DNA of 64,000 bases. It comes from Mariniblastus sp. GTDB taxonomy: Bacteria; Planctomycetota; Planctomycetia; Pirellulales; Pirellulaceae. Location of the stretch: positions 1-64,000 of the forward strand of contig JAKVBF010000009.1 in the NCBI GenBank assembly GCA_022447555.1, written 5' to 3'. Under the pieces are notes generated by a model. The model ran no database searches, was not told the origin of the DNA, and worked only from the letters and a program-made list of their open reading frames with translations. The translations under genes were made by a program, and so were the position numbers. Numbering within the stretch: the stretch's first letter is position 1; each line of letters begins with the position of its first letter. Below are positions 35,926 to 45,233 of the stretch, piece after piece.

Positions 35926-37109
35926 GGAATTGCCTTCTCGGAAAAGAGTGCGATGCTGGCGGTGAAACCATGCAAAAAGTTTTTACCCCCAACCGAACCG
36001 ATTTCTCCGGCCGCAAAGAGACCTGCTATGAGATCGGCTCCAAGGGTTTTTGACAATAATTCTGCATCGTGATTGGGTTCAGGAAACATACGGGTGCCGC
36101 GACCATTGCAAGTAAACAGCAATGCCGATTGAATCGGATGGTTACTCATTTGATTCACAAGCAGTTGTTGCATTTCAGCGGTCGCCGTTTCGTGGTCTCG
36201 AATATGGAATTGAACGGTTTGTCCCACTTTCATGTAATCCGCCACCACGATCGCTCCGCTGTCGGGATCAAATGAGACCACGTTCCGAATCAAGAAATCA
36301 CCATATTCAAAATTCTCTTGGTATTCACTGATCACTCTTCCTAGTTGCAACCCATGTTCAACCATTCTCTGTTCGCGAGTCGGTAGTGTGTCAAAGATTT
36401 TCTTTAGCTTAACTAGAGCGGGCTCACCACCTAATTGGAAAATAACATTCCGCTCGGATTGGGTCACGACCATGGGTTCCCCTATCGGACGACAGCCTTG
36501 GGAGACGACCGTTTGGATGTAATTGGAGCCGGAGAGTCGGATGACGACCGCGCCGGTCTGAAATGTTTCCGCATTGAGCAGGAGACGCGACTCATCGGGC
36601 GTGATCGCGCCGCTGGCCATCCCACCAATGATTTCGACATCGGGTCGATCCTCATTAAATCGTTCTAGCAAGCCATCCATCGGGAAACCAAAGGGTTCCC
36701 CGATCGCCAGTAATTTGCAGGCAGCTGGCCATTGCCCGCTGATTTCATCTGGCCACCCAACGATCGCACCACCGTCGGCATTTCGTTCAAAGTCCAGATG
36801 CATTGGGAGTAGCTGAGTCCCGGGTAAATGGGCGATCCAAACAGTCAGACATTTTTTCCCTTCATATTCTCGTTTAGCGGCAATCGCGGTTTCGCAGTTG
36901 CAGCCCATAACGTGCTTTGCCTTCAACAATTCTTGCATCAGCGGCAGGTGTCGGTCAAATTCGTCGGGCGAATAGCCGGATGCAAAAACCATCGCAAGGT
37001 CAATCGATTCGGCGAATTTCGATCCGAGATCTTGGCAAACTCGGCCAATCGCCGCATCAAGAAATTCAGAGGTGTCTACCGCGACGGCAAAAATTGAGGG
37101 AGATTCCAT
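35907..37109 (-). CDS. FIST N- and C-domain sensor protein
   Basis: A 400-residue protein of the FIST family (F-box and intracellular signal transduction; proposed ligand-binding sensors). The N domain holds DLAMVFASGYSPDEF, HVMGCNCETAIA and IIGGMASGA. The C domain contains GRVISEYQENFEYGDFLIRNVVSFDPDSGAIVVADYM and ALLFTCNGRGTRMF. No catalytic domain is attached. It heads a three-gene overlapping operon with a methyltransferase and a lipid-type membrane protein, which might act on the sensed pathway. Confidence 0.88.
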   Translation of the reverse strand: MESPSIFAVAVDTSEFLDAAIGRVCQDLGSKFAESIDLAMVFASGYSPDEFDRHLPLMQELLKAKHVMGCNCETAIAAKREYEGKKCLTVWIAHLPGTQLLPMHLDFERNADGGAIVGWPDEISGQWPAACKLLAIGEPFGFPMDGLLERFNEDRPDVEIIGGMASGAITPDESRLLLNAETFQTGAVVIRLSGSNYIQTVVSQGCRPIGEPMVVTQSERNVIFQLGGEPALVKLKKIFDTLPTREQRMVEHGLQLGRVISEYQENFEYGDFLIRNVVSFDPDSGAIVVADYMKVGQTVQFHIRDHETATAEMQQLLVNQMSNHPIQSALLFTCNGRGTRMFPEPNHDAELLSKTLGADLIAGLFAAGEIGSVGGKNFLHGFTASIALFSEKAIPCTNQN

Positions 37110-37351
37110 GAGACTTCAAATGGGGTGAAAGTTTCTGCGTGGTACACCATCGCAGTGCCGCTGATCAAGCCAAGGTCAGTCAGCTGACTTTACCGATCGC
37201 GGGACTATGATAACGCACCTTCAAAGGTTTGGTAATCTGCGTGAACCTGCAGAAATTTATGAAAAAATTACGAAATCGTGGCGACTGGGGGAACAACTGC
37301 CGGCGAGAGAGCGTCTAACGTAGACTTTTGGGGGACAATCACATCGCCTTC

Positions 37352-37430
37352 GCGTTTGCTTTGCGTTTGCTTTGCGTTTGCTTTGCGTTTGCTTTGCGTT
37401 TGCTTTGCGTTTGCTTTGCGTTTGCTTTGC
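37352..37430. repeat. 11-bp tandem repeat, about 7.2 copies
   Basis: The unit GCGTTTGCTTT runs without error seven times from 37352 to 37428, followed by GC. It lies in the 371-bp divergent gap 37110-37480, about 50 bases before the chosen start at 37481. Since 11 is not a multiple of 3, each frame through it stays open and inflates ORFs (FALRLLCVCFA and similar) that are not real protein. The rest of the gap shows only the AAGGAG site before 37481. Confidence 0.95.
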
Positions 37431-37480
37431 GATTGGCACCGAAATGGAAACCGATTGGGTCAACAAGGAGACTCCCGGGC

Positions 37481-38899
37481 GTGCAACGAAATTACCTATC
37501 GCTGTCATTGTTTTTCATCCCGCCGCTCTTACTGTTAGCAGCATTGGATTTCGAAGGTGGGCCCATCGATGCCATTCGTTTACACGATATTCCTTTCGAA
37601 TTAAACGAGCCTGGTTTTTCAGGGGAAGCTTGCTTGTCGATGTTTCTGAAATCCCACGGCCACGACATTTCCCAAGACCGAGTCTTTTCCGTCTCAGGGC
37701 TTGATCCAATTGAAGGTCGTGGGTGCAGGATTGATGACTTGGCAAAGGCGGCGGAAAAGCTAGGGATGGATTCTCGCGTCGTGAAACATTTTTTCCGAGC
37801 TTCGAGTCGCCAAGCTAATATGAAAAAAATTTGGCGTGATGCTTTGGCTGATCTACAGCACCAGCATGCATCGATATTCCATATCTCCGAAAGGGGGACG
37901 CGTTCGTTTGTCTTGGTGTCTGGTTACGATCCAGAATCCGATCAAGTCATCTTCCATGATCCAGAAGATAGCAAGGGTCGATATCGACGTTTGGATCGAT
38001 CGTCTTTTTTGCGTCGATGTATAACAAAGGTGTCCGAACAACAGTTATCGCTAGAGCGTTTGCCTTTGAGTCCGGTAATGATTTTAAATGACAGTGTGAA
38101 GCGGATTGCTTTTACGGATGCTGAATTCGCGCAACATATTAGCGCACTCAAACAGAAATTACCGCCGGGCGACTTTCACATCGTGATTGAAAAACCCTTC
38201 GTCGTGATTGGGGATGAGTCCCTAAATGAGATTCATCAGAGAGCCAAGACGACGATAAAATGGGCTGTGGATCGTTTGAAACAGCAATATTTCGCCGAGG
38301 ATCCGAACGAGATTATTGATATTTGGCTGTTCAAAAATCGAAAGAGCTATGAACGGAATGTTCCATGGCTTGTGGGGTACGAACCGACAACGCCGTTCGG
38401 TTTTTATTCCTCTCAGCACCATGTTCTAGTAATGAATATTTCTACCGGCGGTGGGACGCTGGTGCATGAAATCGTGCATCCCTTTATGGAGCGGAACTTC
38501 CCTCAATGCCCTTCGTGGTTTAATGAGGGCTTGGCATCATTGTACGAGCAATGCCGTGATCAAAGCGGACATATACGGGGGAGTACGAACTGGCGTTTGA
38601 GAGGCTTGCAGGGTGCCATTCAAAGTAATCGGGTCCCGTCGTTTAAAGACCTTTGCGAAACGACGCGAGAGCAGTTTTACCGTGAAGATCCCGGCACGAA
38701 CTATTCCCAAGCAAGGTATTTATGCTATTACCTTCAAGAGCAGGGCCTTTTGAAAAAATACTATGAAGCTTTTCGCTCTAGCGTTGCTCACGATCCGACC
38801 GGTTATCAAACGTTGCAAGAGATCTTGGGAACAAGCTCCATGGATCAATTCCAGCGCGAGTGGGAAGCCTTTGTGATGGGATTACGGTTCCAAAACTAG
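37481..38899 (+). CDS. exported C39-like domain plus gluzincin metallopeptidase-like protein
   Basis: A 472-residue protein. After a signal peptide (SLSLFFIPPLLLLAALDF) come about 190 residues resembling a C39-type papain-like domain: C51 in GEACLSMFLKSHG, then RSFVLVSGYDPESDQVIFHDPE. There the usual catalytic histidine of HFVVV is a serine, so this domain is probably inactive. The second half has HEIVH (H329, E330, H333) with NEGLASLYE (E349) further on, a zinc metallopeptidase layout. The GTG at 37481 with AAGGAG is the sensible start; the longer frame begins inside the 11-bp repeat. Confidence 0.8.
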   Translation: MQRNYLSLSLFFIPPLLLLAALDFEGGPIDAIRLHDIPFELNEPGFSGEACLSMFLKSHGHDISQDRVFSVSGLDPIEGRGCRIDDLAKAAEKLGMDSRVVKHFFRASSRQANMKKIWRDALADLQHQHASIFHISERGTRSFVLVSGYDPESDQVIFHDPEDSKGRYRRLDRSSFLRRCITKVSEQQLSLERLPLSPVMILNDSVKRIAFTDAEFAQHISALKQKLPPGDFHIVIEKPFVVIGDESLNEIHQRAKTTIKWAVDRLKQQYFAEDPNEIIDIWLFKNRKSYERNVPWLVGYEPTTPFGFYSSQHHVLVMNISTGGGTLVHEIVHPFMERNFPQCPSWFNEGLASLYEQCRDQSGHIRGSTNWRLRGLQGAIQSNRVPSFKDLCETTREQFYREDPGTNYSQARYLCYYLQEQGLLKKYYEAFRSSVAHDPTGYQTLQEILGTSSMDQFQREWEAFVMGLRFQN

Positions 38900-38911
38900 A
38901 TCTCTAGTTTT
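38892..38911. terminator. shared palindrome over two converging stop codons
   Basis: AAAACTAG (38892-38899) and CTAGTTTT (38904-38911) form an 8-bp stem with a 4-base loop. It contains the TAG of the plus gene and most of the TAA of the minus gene. The stem is AT-rich, so it is a weak but bidirectional terminator candidate. Confidence 0.5.
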
Positions 38912-39836
38912 ACTTGTTTCGAAGCCGGGATAGCCATGTTCGAAGTTCTTCTTTTTCAGTCGCCGAGGGGCACTTTTTAATCGCATCGCGCAAATTAATC
39001 CTTGCGACACGGAAGTCTCCTTCTGATTCGGCCTTTGCGGCCGAATTTAACAGAGCTCGGTATTTGTGGGCTTCGTCAATTGCCCGCTGGGCCCGCTGCG
39101 CTTTGATGTTAGCAACGCTAATATCACCGGTTTGGGCAGTACTGAACGGGTTGCTATAGGTCCGACTTGTTCGCGTAACCGCTCGTTCTTCTCGTGGTGA
39201 GCGCCGCGTCAGATCTGCTTTGCTTTGGATCGCCCGAGTCACAGCGTTGTCGGTGAAAAAAGGTGTTGGGCGTTGGATGTAATTTCCGCTGACTGGGATG
39301 ATGCCTGTCACATAGGGACGATAGGCGCCACTGGTAATCGAACCGCCGTGACCATTTTGGACCATGACGCTGGGGGTCGTCGACGTCATTGACCGTGAGC
39401 TGCCTTGGGCGAAATCAAAGCCAAGTGAAAAACCACTTCCACTTGGATTCACCCGGCTGAATCCGAAGCGAGCATTTGCGTTAGGGTCATAACCACCAAA
39501 TGGCGGGATCGCGCTGTTCATTCCACCCTGTTGGAACACTAGGTTGCCATTGGGAGTGAATTGACCATTGGGCATCAATCCGACAATGCGGGAGCCGGGC
39601 CCACGACCTCCCCGGAAATTAAAACCAAAATTGACCCCCATTCTTTCGTAATACGAGCTACTGGTGTTGGTAAGGGGTGTTGCTACTTGAATCTGTTGCG
39701 CCATAAGAGAGAGGGAGGGAACAAGACTTGATTGACCAACGACGAAAATGAAGGCCATCGCCAAAAACAGGCTGACGATTTTCAACCGATGCGACGGTCT
39801 AAAGCAATTGAGCATTGAAAGCCATTGTGCCGGCAT
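38910..39836 (-). CDS. secreted protein of unknown function, planctomycete type
   Basis: A 308-residue protein. A signal sequence (IVSLFLAMAFIFVVG) is followed by a Gly-, Asn-, Ser- and Phe-rich low-complexity part (VNFGFNFRGGRGPGSR, GGYDPNANARFGFSRVNPSGSGF). A helical C-terminal part (ALLNSAAKAESEGDFRVARINLRDAIKKCP) looks like a TPR-type helix pair. I recognise no named family. AGGAGAT at good distance from the ATG supports the start. The Gly-rich part may form a beta-sheet assembly or adhesin. Confidence 0.72.
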   Translation of the reverse strand: MPAQWLSMLNCFRPSHRLKIVSLFLAMAFIFVVGQSSLVPSLSLMAQQIQVATPLTNTSSSYYERMGVNFGFNFRGGRGPGSRIVGLMPNGQFTPNGNLVFQQGGMNSAIPPFGGYDPNANARFGFSRVNPSGSGFSLGFDFAQGSSRSMTSTTPSVMVQNGHGGSITSGAYRPYVTGIIPVSGNYIQRPTPFFTDNAVTRAIQSKADLTRRSPREERAVTRTSRTYSNPFSTAQTGDISVANIKAQRAQRAIDEAHKYRALLNSAAKAESEGDFRVARINLRDAIKKCPSATEKEELRTWLSRLRNK

Positions 39837-40261
39837 GGGTATCTCCTGATGACTTTCGAGGGAATCAAATTAAGAACGCGCACCATGATGTACGGTTTGC
39901 ATTTTATGTTATTGAACGCGTAGAGGTCAACGATTCCTCTCAAAATTTGGCGGCGATAGGATCTTGGTAGTAAAACAGGCGGGTCAGTAAAACTGCGGAG
40001 AAGTTGTTTTTTCAGATCTCTCACGAAGCAGTTGGTTCGTCGAATCGACTTGGAAATGGATTGAGTTGCCAGACTTTTCAAAAGCCCACACAAAATATTA
40101 GCGCGAATCGGTGGCAGCCTTATTCGTCAATCGAGAATCGTCCAAAACATCAACCCAGAAGGTAACCTTGAACACAGGGTCGGGCGATTAAGTCGCAGGC
40201 CAGAGGGTGCGTCCACTCACCCACTGTAAAGTCCGTCGTATGGATTAAGCAAACAGCCGTG
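39837..40261. other. 425-bp gap, nothing recognised
   Basis: Between two minus-strand genes. A 103-codon minus frame (39782-40093) overlaps the neighbouring gene, has no ribosome site, and reads like noncoding DNA. No strong hairpins were seen. Confidence 0.5.
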
Positions 40262-41326
40262 TTAAACACCTTGCTGGCGACGCCGACGTATTCGTTCGCT
40301 CACCCGATCTAACAATTCTCGTTCCTCGGGAGAAAGGCTGGTAATACCCTTTCGATGCAGTTTTTTAAGGACTTCATCCACGAGTCCCTCTTCGTGCTGT
40401 TCTCGTTCATATTCGAGATGTTCACGTTCCATCTGTTTTTCAATCAGCCATTGAGAATAAGGCGACTCTTCTGATTCTGGGAGATCGAAAAAAGCGGAAT
40501 CTCCATAAATGGATTCGTAATTCAGATCGTCAAAATCATCCCAGTCTTCATCAATTGTGGCTAACTCTTTTTCGTATGAATATCGGGCCGCAAAGATAAT
40601 TGCAATTCCAGCCAACAAGAATAATACGGAGGGAGGAATTACCATTCCATTCATTTCAGATTTTAAAAACCAGGCAAATCCGATCATGGTAAGCCCAATG
40701 GCATGTCCAAAAACCATGAGCGTTGATTCTTTACGGACTGCCGGGATATCCGGGCTGACCCAGGTAAGAACGGATCGCAAAATGGGTTGTCCATCGAATG
40801 GGTAGCAAGGAAGTAGATTGACAACCATGATCTGGAAATTGACCCAAGTCGTGATTTTGAGAATGGAGATGACCCAGTCACTGCCCGTTTTAAATGAGAT
40901 GGGATAGAACGGATTGATCAGGTCGGTTGTCGAGGTAACGGGGTTGGCTTGCCACAGCACTAAGGTCCCCAGGGCAAATATCAGCCCACTCATGACAGGG
41001 CCCGCTAGGTAGACGATTAAGCGATCACGAGGTTGATCAGGCAGTTCGAAATTCGAGTTCCCGCCCCATGGGGTAAGGACGATGTTGGAGACTTGGCCTC
41101 CGAGGCTGTTCAAGGTGTAGGCGTGAGCCATTTCGTGCAAGACAACACTGGTTAGAAGCACGAGTGTTGTCACCAAAGCGGTCCCGAGCAAATCATTTTG
41201 CTGGCCCAAGTAATACCATTGGACGCTAAAAATCACTGCTATAAAAAGAAACAGCAACATGTGCATCCGCACAGGTGTTCCACGCCACCGTCCGAGACCC
41301 GAGCTCCAGCAATTGTTGTGATTCAT
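40262..41326 (-). CDS. site-2-type M50 membrane metalloprotease
   Basis: A 354-residue protein. The zinc motif is HEMAH (H64, E65, H68) inside a membrane helix, and the second ligand motif NLLPCYPFDG lies around 180-190, with about six helices in all. The C-terminal 100 residues are cytoplasmic and acidic, ending in LKKLHRKGITSLSPEERELLDRVSERIR, a helical hairpin also seen at the end of some rhomboid proteins. Members cut transmembrane segments of regulators or clean up signal peptides; the target is unknown. I chose the ATG at 41326; the frame extends 11 codons to a TTG at 41359. Confidence 0.88.
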   Translation of the reverse strand: MNHNNCWSSGLGRWRGTPVRMHMLLFLFIAVIFSVQWYYLGQQNDLLGTALVTTLVLLTSVVLHEMAHAYTLNSLGGQVSNIVLTPWGGNSNFELPDQPRDRLIVYLAGPVMSGLIFALGTLVLWQANPVTSTTDLINPFYPISFKTGSDWVISILKITTWVNFQIMVVNLLPCYPFDGQPILRSVLTWVSPDIPAVRKESTLMVFGHAIGLTMIGFAWFLKSEMNGMVIPPSVLFLLAGIAIIFAARYSYEKELATIDEDWDDFDDLNYESIYGDSAFFDLPESEESPYSQWLIEKQMEREHLEYEREQHEEGLVDEVLKKLHRKGITSLSPEERELLDRVSERIRRRRQQGV

Positions 41327-41546
41327 CCCTAAATCCGAATTAAGTTCTGGGGTATGCAAGGTGCCAATGGCAAAAGAATACGGAATGGATTCCTAGCACC
41401 ATTTTATTTTAAAAGCGTTTTCGAAATTCATCAATCACTCGGTTTTCTCGCGTTTTATTGCTATTTTCACCGAAGTGTGAACCAAGCTCGTCGCAGTCTG
41501 TGTAGTAGCATACGTTTGCGAAGGGCTTGACGCGATCAAGCGTGTT

Positions 41547-42587
41547 CTAGCCACGTTGGTAAAGATAACGCTCGATCATGGTTGGTGCTGACTCGAAATT
41601 ACCTCTCTGGTAGTGCCACTTACGACTGGTTGGAAGAAGCCTTTTGTCCTGCGGCCAAGAGACGAAGGGAGATCGCTCAATGACTTGAGCCAATTTGTTG
41701 CTGATCATCGTCACGTTACCCGCGCGAGGTGGTATAGGGCCAGCTTCCATGCGGAAGCACCCCTGTAAAAGATCCGGGTCGTAACCGCCGACTGCATTCA
41801 CAATCTGGGCGATTTCATATAACGATAATTGTTCTGGACCACCCGCGTGAAACAAGCCTTGCCGATTGCCCGCTAGCATCTCCTCGATTACCTCGTTCAG
41901 GCACTCAACGTAGACCGGGGTCCGAACTTCGTCGAAATAGAGTGTGGCTGGTTTGCCTTTCGCGAAACGAGATTGAATCCAGTCAATGGCCCCTGCGTGG
42001 CCATTAAAACTGACACCCATCGGAAGTGAAATTCTCATGATGCAGGAATTGGGACGTTTCTCCAAAATGAGTTTCTCTGCTCGCACCATGGTTTGGCCGT
42101 AAACGGTAACGGGGTCCGTTGGCTGGGATTCGTGGTGACCGCCACCTCGGGTTCCGGAAAAGACGAGATCGATCGACAGGTGAATCAGACGAACGTCGGT
42201 CTCCGTAATCGCGTTGAGGAGTGAATCGACACCAAAGACATTCACTCGGTTGGCCATTTCGGGATCCAGTTCACAACTCTTTAGAGCGCAGCTTCCGCCA
42301 CAGTTTAAAATTGATTTTATCTGATGGGACTGGATGAATTCACGAATCGCTTCCGTCTCATCAAGATCGATCCCTAACACTCCCGGTCCCGATAAAGGCC
42401 AATTCCTCTCGGGCCGCTGCCCGAACACGGCCGCCCCGTACTTTTGACGAAAATAAGAAAACGCGTTGTAGCCCGCGACTCCCGCTATCCCCGTGACCAA
42501 AAGGGGTAAACAATCCGACTGCTCCAACGGGCGACCGAACTGCTCCAAATCACCGAATTTTGGTTGGCGAGCGATGTTTGGTTTCAT
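41547..42587 (-). CDS. RmlD-like NAD(P)-dependent sugar reductase homologue
   Basis: A 346-residue extended SDR protein. LLVTGIAGVAGYNAF is the nucleotide motif, and LIHLSIDLVFSG is close to the RmlD HxSTDYVFDG. The active-site motif is YGQTMVRAEK, where RmlD has YGRTKxxGE. The catalytic lysine position is therefore a methionine (M167), while Y163 is kept. dTDP-4-dehydrorhamnose reductase activity is thus doubtful; such proteins can be regulatory, as MAT2B is. No rml gene is nearby. AGGAAA lies upstream of the ATG. Confidence 0.8.
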   Translation of the reverse strand: MKPNIARQPKFGDLEQFGRPLEQSDCLPLLVTGIAGVAGYNAFSYFRQKYGAAVFGQRPERNWPLSGPGVLGIDLDETEAIREFIQSHQIKSILNCGGSCALKSCELDPEMANRVNVFGVDSLLNAITETDVRLIHLSIDLVFSGTRGGGHHESQPTDPVTVYGQTMVRAEKLILEKRPNSCIMRISLPMGVSFNGHAGAIDWIQSRFAKGKPATLYFDEVRTPVYVECLNEVIEEMLAGNRQGLFHAGGPEQLSLYEIAQIVNAVGGYDPDLLQGCFRMEAGPIPPRAGNVTMISNKLAQVIERSPFVSWPQDKRLLPTSRKWHYQRGNFESAPTMIERYLYQRG

Positions 42588-42727
42588 GGAGCTAGGTTTC
42601 CTGCAGTAAATTCATTGTCATAGGACAAAACCCATATCTGGCAATGTCTTGTCGAGACAGGCAAAGTATTATTAAAGCTACTTTTGTGTTAGGTTAGATC
42701 GAATTCACCCAAGAGGGCATAAAGCAC

Positions 42728-43378
42728 TTGATTCAATTCAAAACAAAGATCTGTGGTATTACAACCGTGGAAGATGCTCGATCCGCGAGCGAACTTGGGG
42801 TAGAGGCTATCGGTCTGAATTTTTACCCCAACAGCCGTCGCCATGTCACCGTGGAACGGGCTGCAAAAATCATCCAAGAGACCGACTGTAGCGAAGTTCA
42901 ATGGGTCGGGGTTTTTGTGAATGAGCCACCTGAAGATCTTGTTAAAGTTTCAAATCAAGTCGGGCTGGATCTAATTCAGCTTCACGGTGACGAGTCGGTA
43001 GGTATCCTTGAGCACATTGGAATGCCGGTTATTCGAGCCGTGCGCGTGAGTGACCCGGTGTCTGCTCAGCGTGAAATCGACCAATGGACCTCTGCCGGTG
43101 CGGCGGCGATCTTATTGGATGCCGCATCCAGTGGTAGTTTTGGTGGGAGTGGGACTGTGATTGATTGGCGCATGGCGAGTGCTTTTTCCTGCCAAGTCCC
43201 GTTGATTCTTGCCGGAGGTCTAACGCCCAGCAATGTTTCTGAGGCAATCGAGGTCGTCCGACCCGCTGCGGTGGACGTGGCGAGTGGGGTCGAATCCGCG
43301 CCTGGCCTCAAGGATTTGGAGTTAATGAGGGAATTCCTGTCCAAAGCATCGTTTGAATTGGGTAAAAACCGCCTTTAA
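42728..43378 (+). CDS. trpF: phosphoribosylanthranilate isomerase
   Basis: A 216-residue TIM barrel. It shows KICGITTVEDA with the catalytic cysteine, GLNFYPNSRRHVTVERA, QLHGDE, LLDA with the catalytic aspartate followed by the glycine-rich SGSFGGSG, and LAGGLTPSNV. It catalyses the third step of tryptophan synthesis. No other trp gene is near. The start is a TTG at 42728 with AAGAGGG about ten bases upstream; no ATG precedes the KICG motif in frame. Confidence 0.94.
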   Translation: MIQFKTKICGITTVEDARSASELGVEAIGLNFYPNSRRHVTVERAAKIIQETDCSEVQWVGVFVNEPPEDLVKVSNQVGLDLIQLHGDESVGILEHIGMPVIRAVRVSDPVSAQREIDQWTSAGAAAILLDAASSGSFGGSGTVIDWRMASAFSCQVPLILAGGLTPSNVSEAIEVVRPAAVDVASGVESAPGLKDLELMREFLSKASFELGKNRL

Positions 43379-43630
43379 TGCTGGATTTTCTCTGTTGGAA
43401 GCGCTATCGCCGGTTTTGTTGCCTCGGAGAACATTGAGGGTTCCTCTTCCCGTTGCCGGACCAAAATCGTTCTCGATTGCTTTTTGAACCAAATCAAAAG
43501 CCGAGACATTGATCTTTTTGAGGTGAGCAGCTTATGATTAGTTGCTTGGCAGCTGAAAAAACAGTTAGTCACCTGCTTCAACTTTTAATCAAATGAAATA
43601 TTGCCACCCCATTCTTTAAGGAGATTTAAA

Positions 43631-44956
43631 GTGGCCAACGTCGAAACAGAACGATTGCCTTACAAGGTTGCTGATATTTCCCTTGCGGATTTTGGGCGCC
43701 GCGAAATTAAACTTGCCGAAAATGAGATGCCAGGTCTCATGGCTTTGCGAACGAAGTACGGAGCGGAGAAACCACTCGCCGGAGCTCGCATTGCCGGCTG
43801 TTTACACATGACGATCCAGACTGCTGTGTTAATTGAAACACTGGTTGAACTTGGAGCGGAAGTGACTTGGTCCAGCTGCAACGTATTCTCGACTCAGGAT
43901 CACGCAGCCGCTGCGATGGCCGCAGCTGGGATTCCTGTCTACGCGTGGAAAGGCATGAACGATGAAGAGTTTGATTGGTGCATTGAGCAAACAATTTTCT
44001 TCCAAGATGGCCAACCTTTGAATCTAATCTTGGATGACGGCGGGGACTTGACTGCCATGGTTCACGACAAGTTTCCAGAGCTTTTGAGCGGCATAAAAGG
44101 GCTCTCTGAAGAGACCACGACGGGCGTTCACCGGCTGTACCAGATGTGTGAACGTGGGGAACTAAAGATGCCCGCGATCAATGTCAACGATTCGGTCACC
44201 AAGAGTAAGTTCGACAATCTATACGGTTGCCGTGAATCTTTAGCCGATGGGATCAAACGGGCGACGGATGTGATGATTGCCGGAAAAGTCGTCGTAGTTG
44301 CCGGTTACGGTGACGTTGGTAAGGGATGTGCTCATTCCATGCAGCGGTATGGCGGACGCGTGCTAGTCACCGAAATTGATCCGATCAACGCGTTGCAGGC
44401 GGCGATGGAAGGGTTTGAAGTTACGACGATGGAAGAGGCGGCCTCGCAAGGGAACATCTTTGTGACGACAACAGGTAACAAAGACATCATTACCGGTGAG
44501 CACATGGCTCAAATGCCGAATGATGCGATTGTTTGCAACATCGGCCATTTCCAAAACGAAATTGACGTCGAGTGGTTGGAAAACGAAGTCAGTGGCGGGA
44601 ACGTCATGAAGGAAGAAATCAAGCCACAAGTGGACCGATACACATTCTCCAATGGAAACTCCCTCTTGTTGTTGGCGGAAGGCCGTCTTGTCAATCTCGG
44701 TTGCGCCACAGGTCACCCTTCGTTTGTGATGTCGAATTCGTTCACAAATCAAACATTGGCCCAAATGTCTCTGTGGAACGAAGAAGATACTTACGACATC
44801 GGTGTTCATTGCTTGCCCAAGAAATTGGACGAAGAAGTGGCTCGATTGCACCTGGATCAGTTGGGTGTTAAATTGACTAAACTGAGTGACGATCAGGCTG
44901 ATTACATTGGTGTTCCTGTCGAGGGGCCCTACAAGCCAGAACATTACCGCTATTAG
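43631..44956 (+). CDS. ahcY: adenosylhomocysteinase
   Basis: A 441-residue enzyme. It shows the substrate domain ([31 protein letters not shown]), DDGGDLT, the NAD motif [13 protein letters not shown], and the C-terminal [22 protein letters not shown] and KPEHYRY. It hydrolyses S-adenosylhomocysteine to adenosine and homocysteine, relieving inhibition of the many methyltransferases. The start is a GTG at 43631 with AAGGAG seven bases upstream; the frame runs ten codons further without any signal. A strong terminator follows. I looked for SAH riboswitch features in the 250-bp leader and saw none. Confidence 0.96.
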   Translation: MANVETERLPYKVADISLADFGRREIKLAENEMPGLMALRTKYGAEKPLAGARIAGCLHMTIQTAVLIETLVELGAEVTWSSCNVFSTQDHAAAAMAAAGIPVYAWKGMNDEEFDWCIEQTIFFQDGQPLNLILDDGGDLTAMVHDKFPELLSGIKGLSEETTTGVHRLYQMCERGELKMPAINVNDSVTKSKFDNLYGCRESLADGIKRATDVMIAGKVVVVAGYGDVGKGCAHSMQRYGGRVLVTEIDPINALQAAMEGFEVTTMEEAASQGNIFVTTTGNKDIITGEHMAQMPNDAIVCNIGHFQNEIDVEWLENEVSGGNVMKEEIKPQVDRYTFSNGNSLLLLAEGRLVNLGCATGHPSFVMSNSFTNQTLAQMSLWNEEDTYDIGVHCLPKKLDEEVARLHLDQLGVKLTKLSDDQADYIGVPVEGPYKPEHYRY

Positions 44957-44980
44957 TCCGTGCTTCGGGCTTAAGAACCA

Positions 44981-45010
44981 AACACCGTCTTATTGGGGCG
45001 GTGTTTTTTT
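44981..45010 (+). terminator. intrinsic terminator after ahcY
   Basis: AACACCGTC (44981-44989) pairs with GGCGGTGTT (44997-45005) over nine positions (one G-T), then T to 45010. Confidence 0.92.
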
Positions 45011-45233
45011 ATGCGCTGATGGGAAGGTTTCCCCTGGTTGAGACATTTAAGAATCACTGCAATCGGCGCTGAACCAACAGACGATTCGATTTGGTCGGCC
45101 AACGGTAAACAATAAAATTTGAGCTTGCAAATGAAATGCTAGCTGCCTCCCTTTGACACAGAGCAGCGCCTGCGGGATAAAGGCATTTTGTTAATTAAAC
45201 ACGGTATGACACCGATATAACGGGCTCTCGAAG

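Noticed and set aside
37352-37430. CRISPR-like array
   Set aside because: Unit is 11 bp with no spacers and no cas genes; a simple tandem repeat.
37328-37480. N-terminal extension of the peptidase-like gene through the 11-bp repeat, coding FALRLLCVCFA units
   Set aside because: The repeat keeps several frames open on both strands, and a GTG with AAGGAG at 37481 followed by a signal peptide is a better start.
39782-40093. 103-codon minus-strand ORF
   Set aside because: Overlaps the start of the secreted protein gene in another frame and has no ribosome site.
43379-43630. SAH riboswitch in front of ahcY
   Set aside because: Expected from known biology in other bacteria, but the leader shows no matching conserved core or paired elements that I could find.
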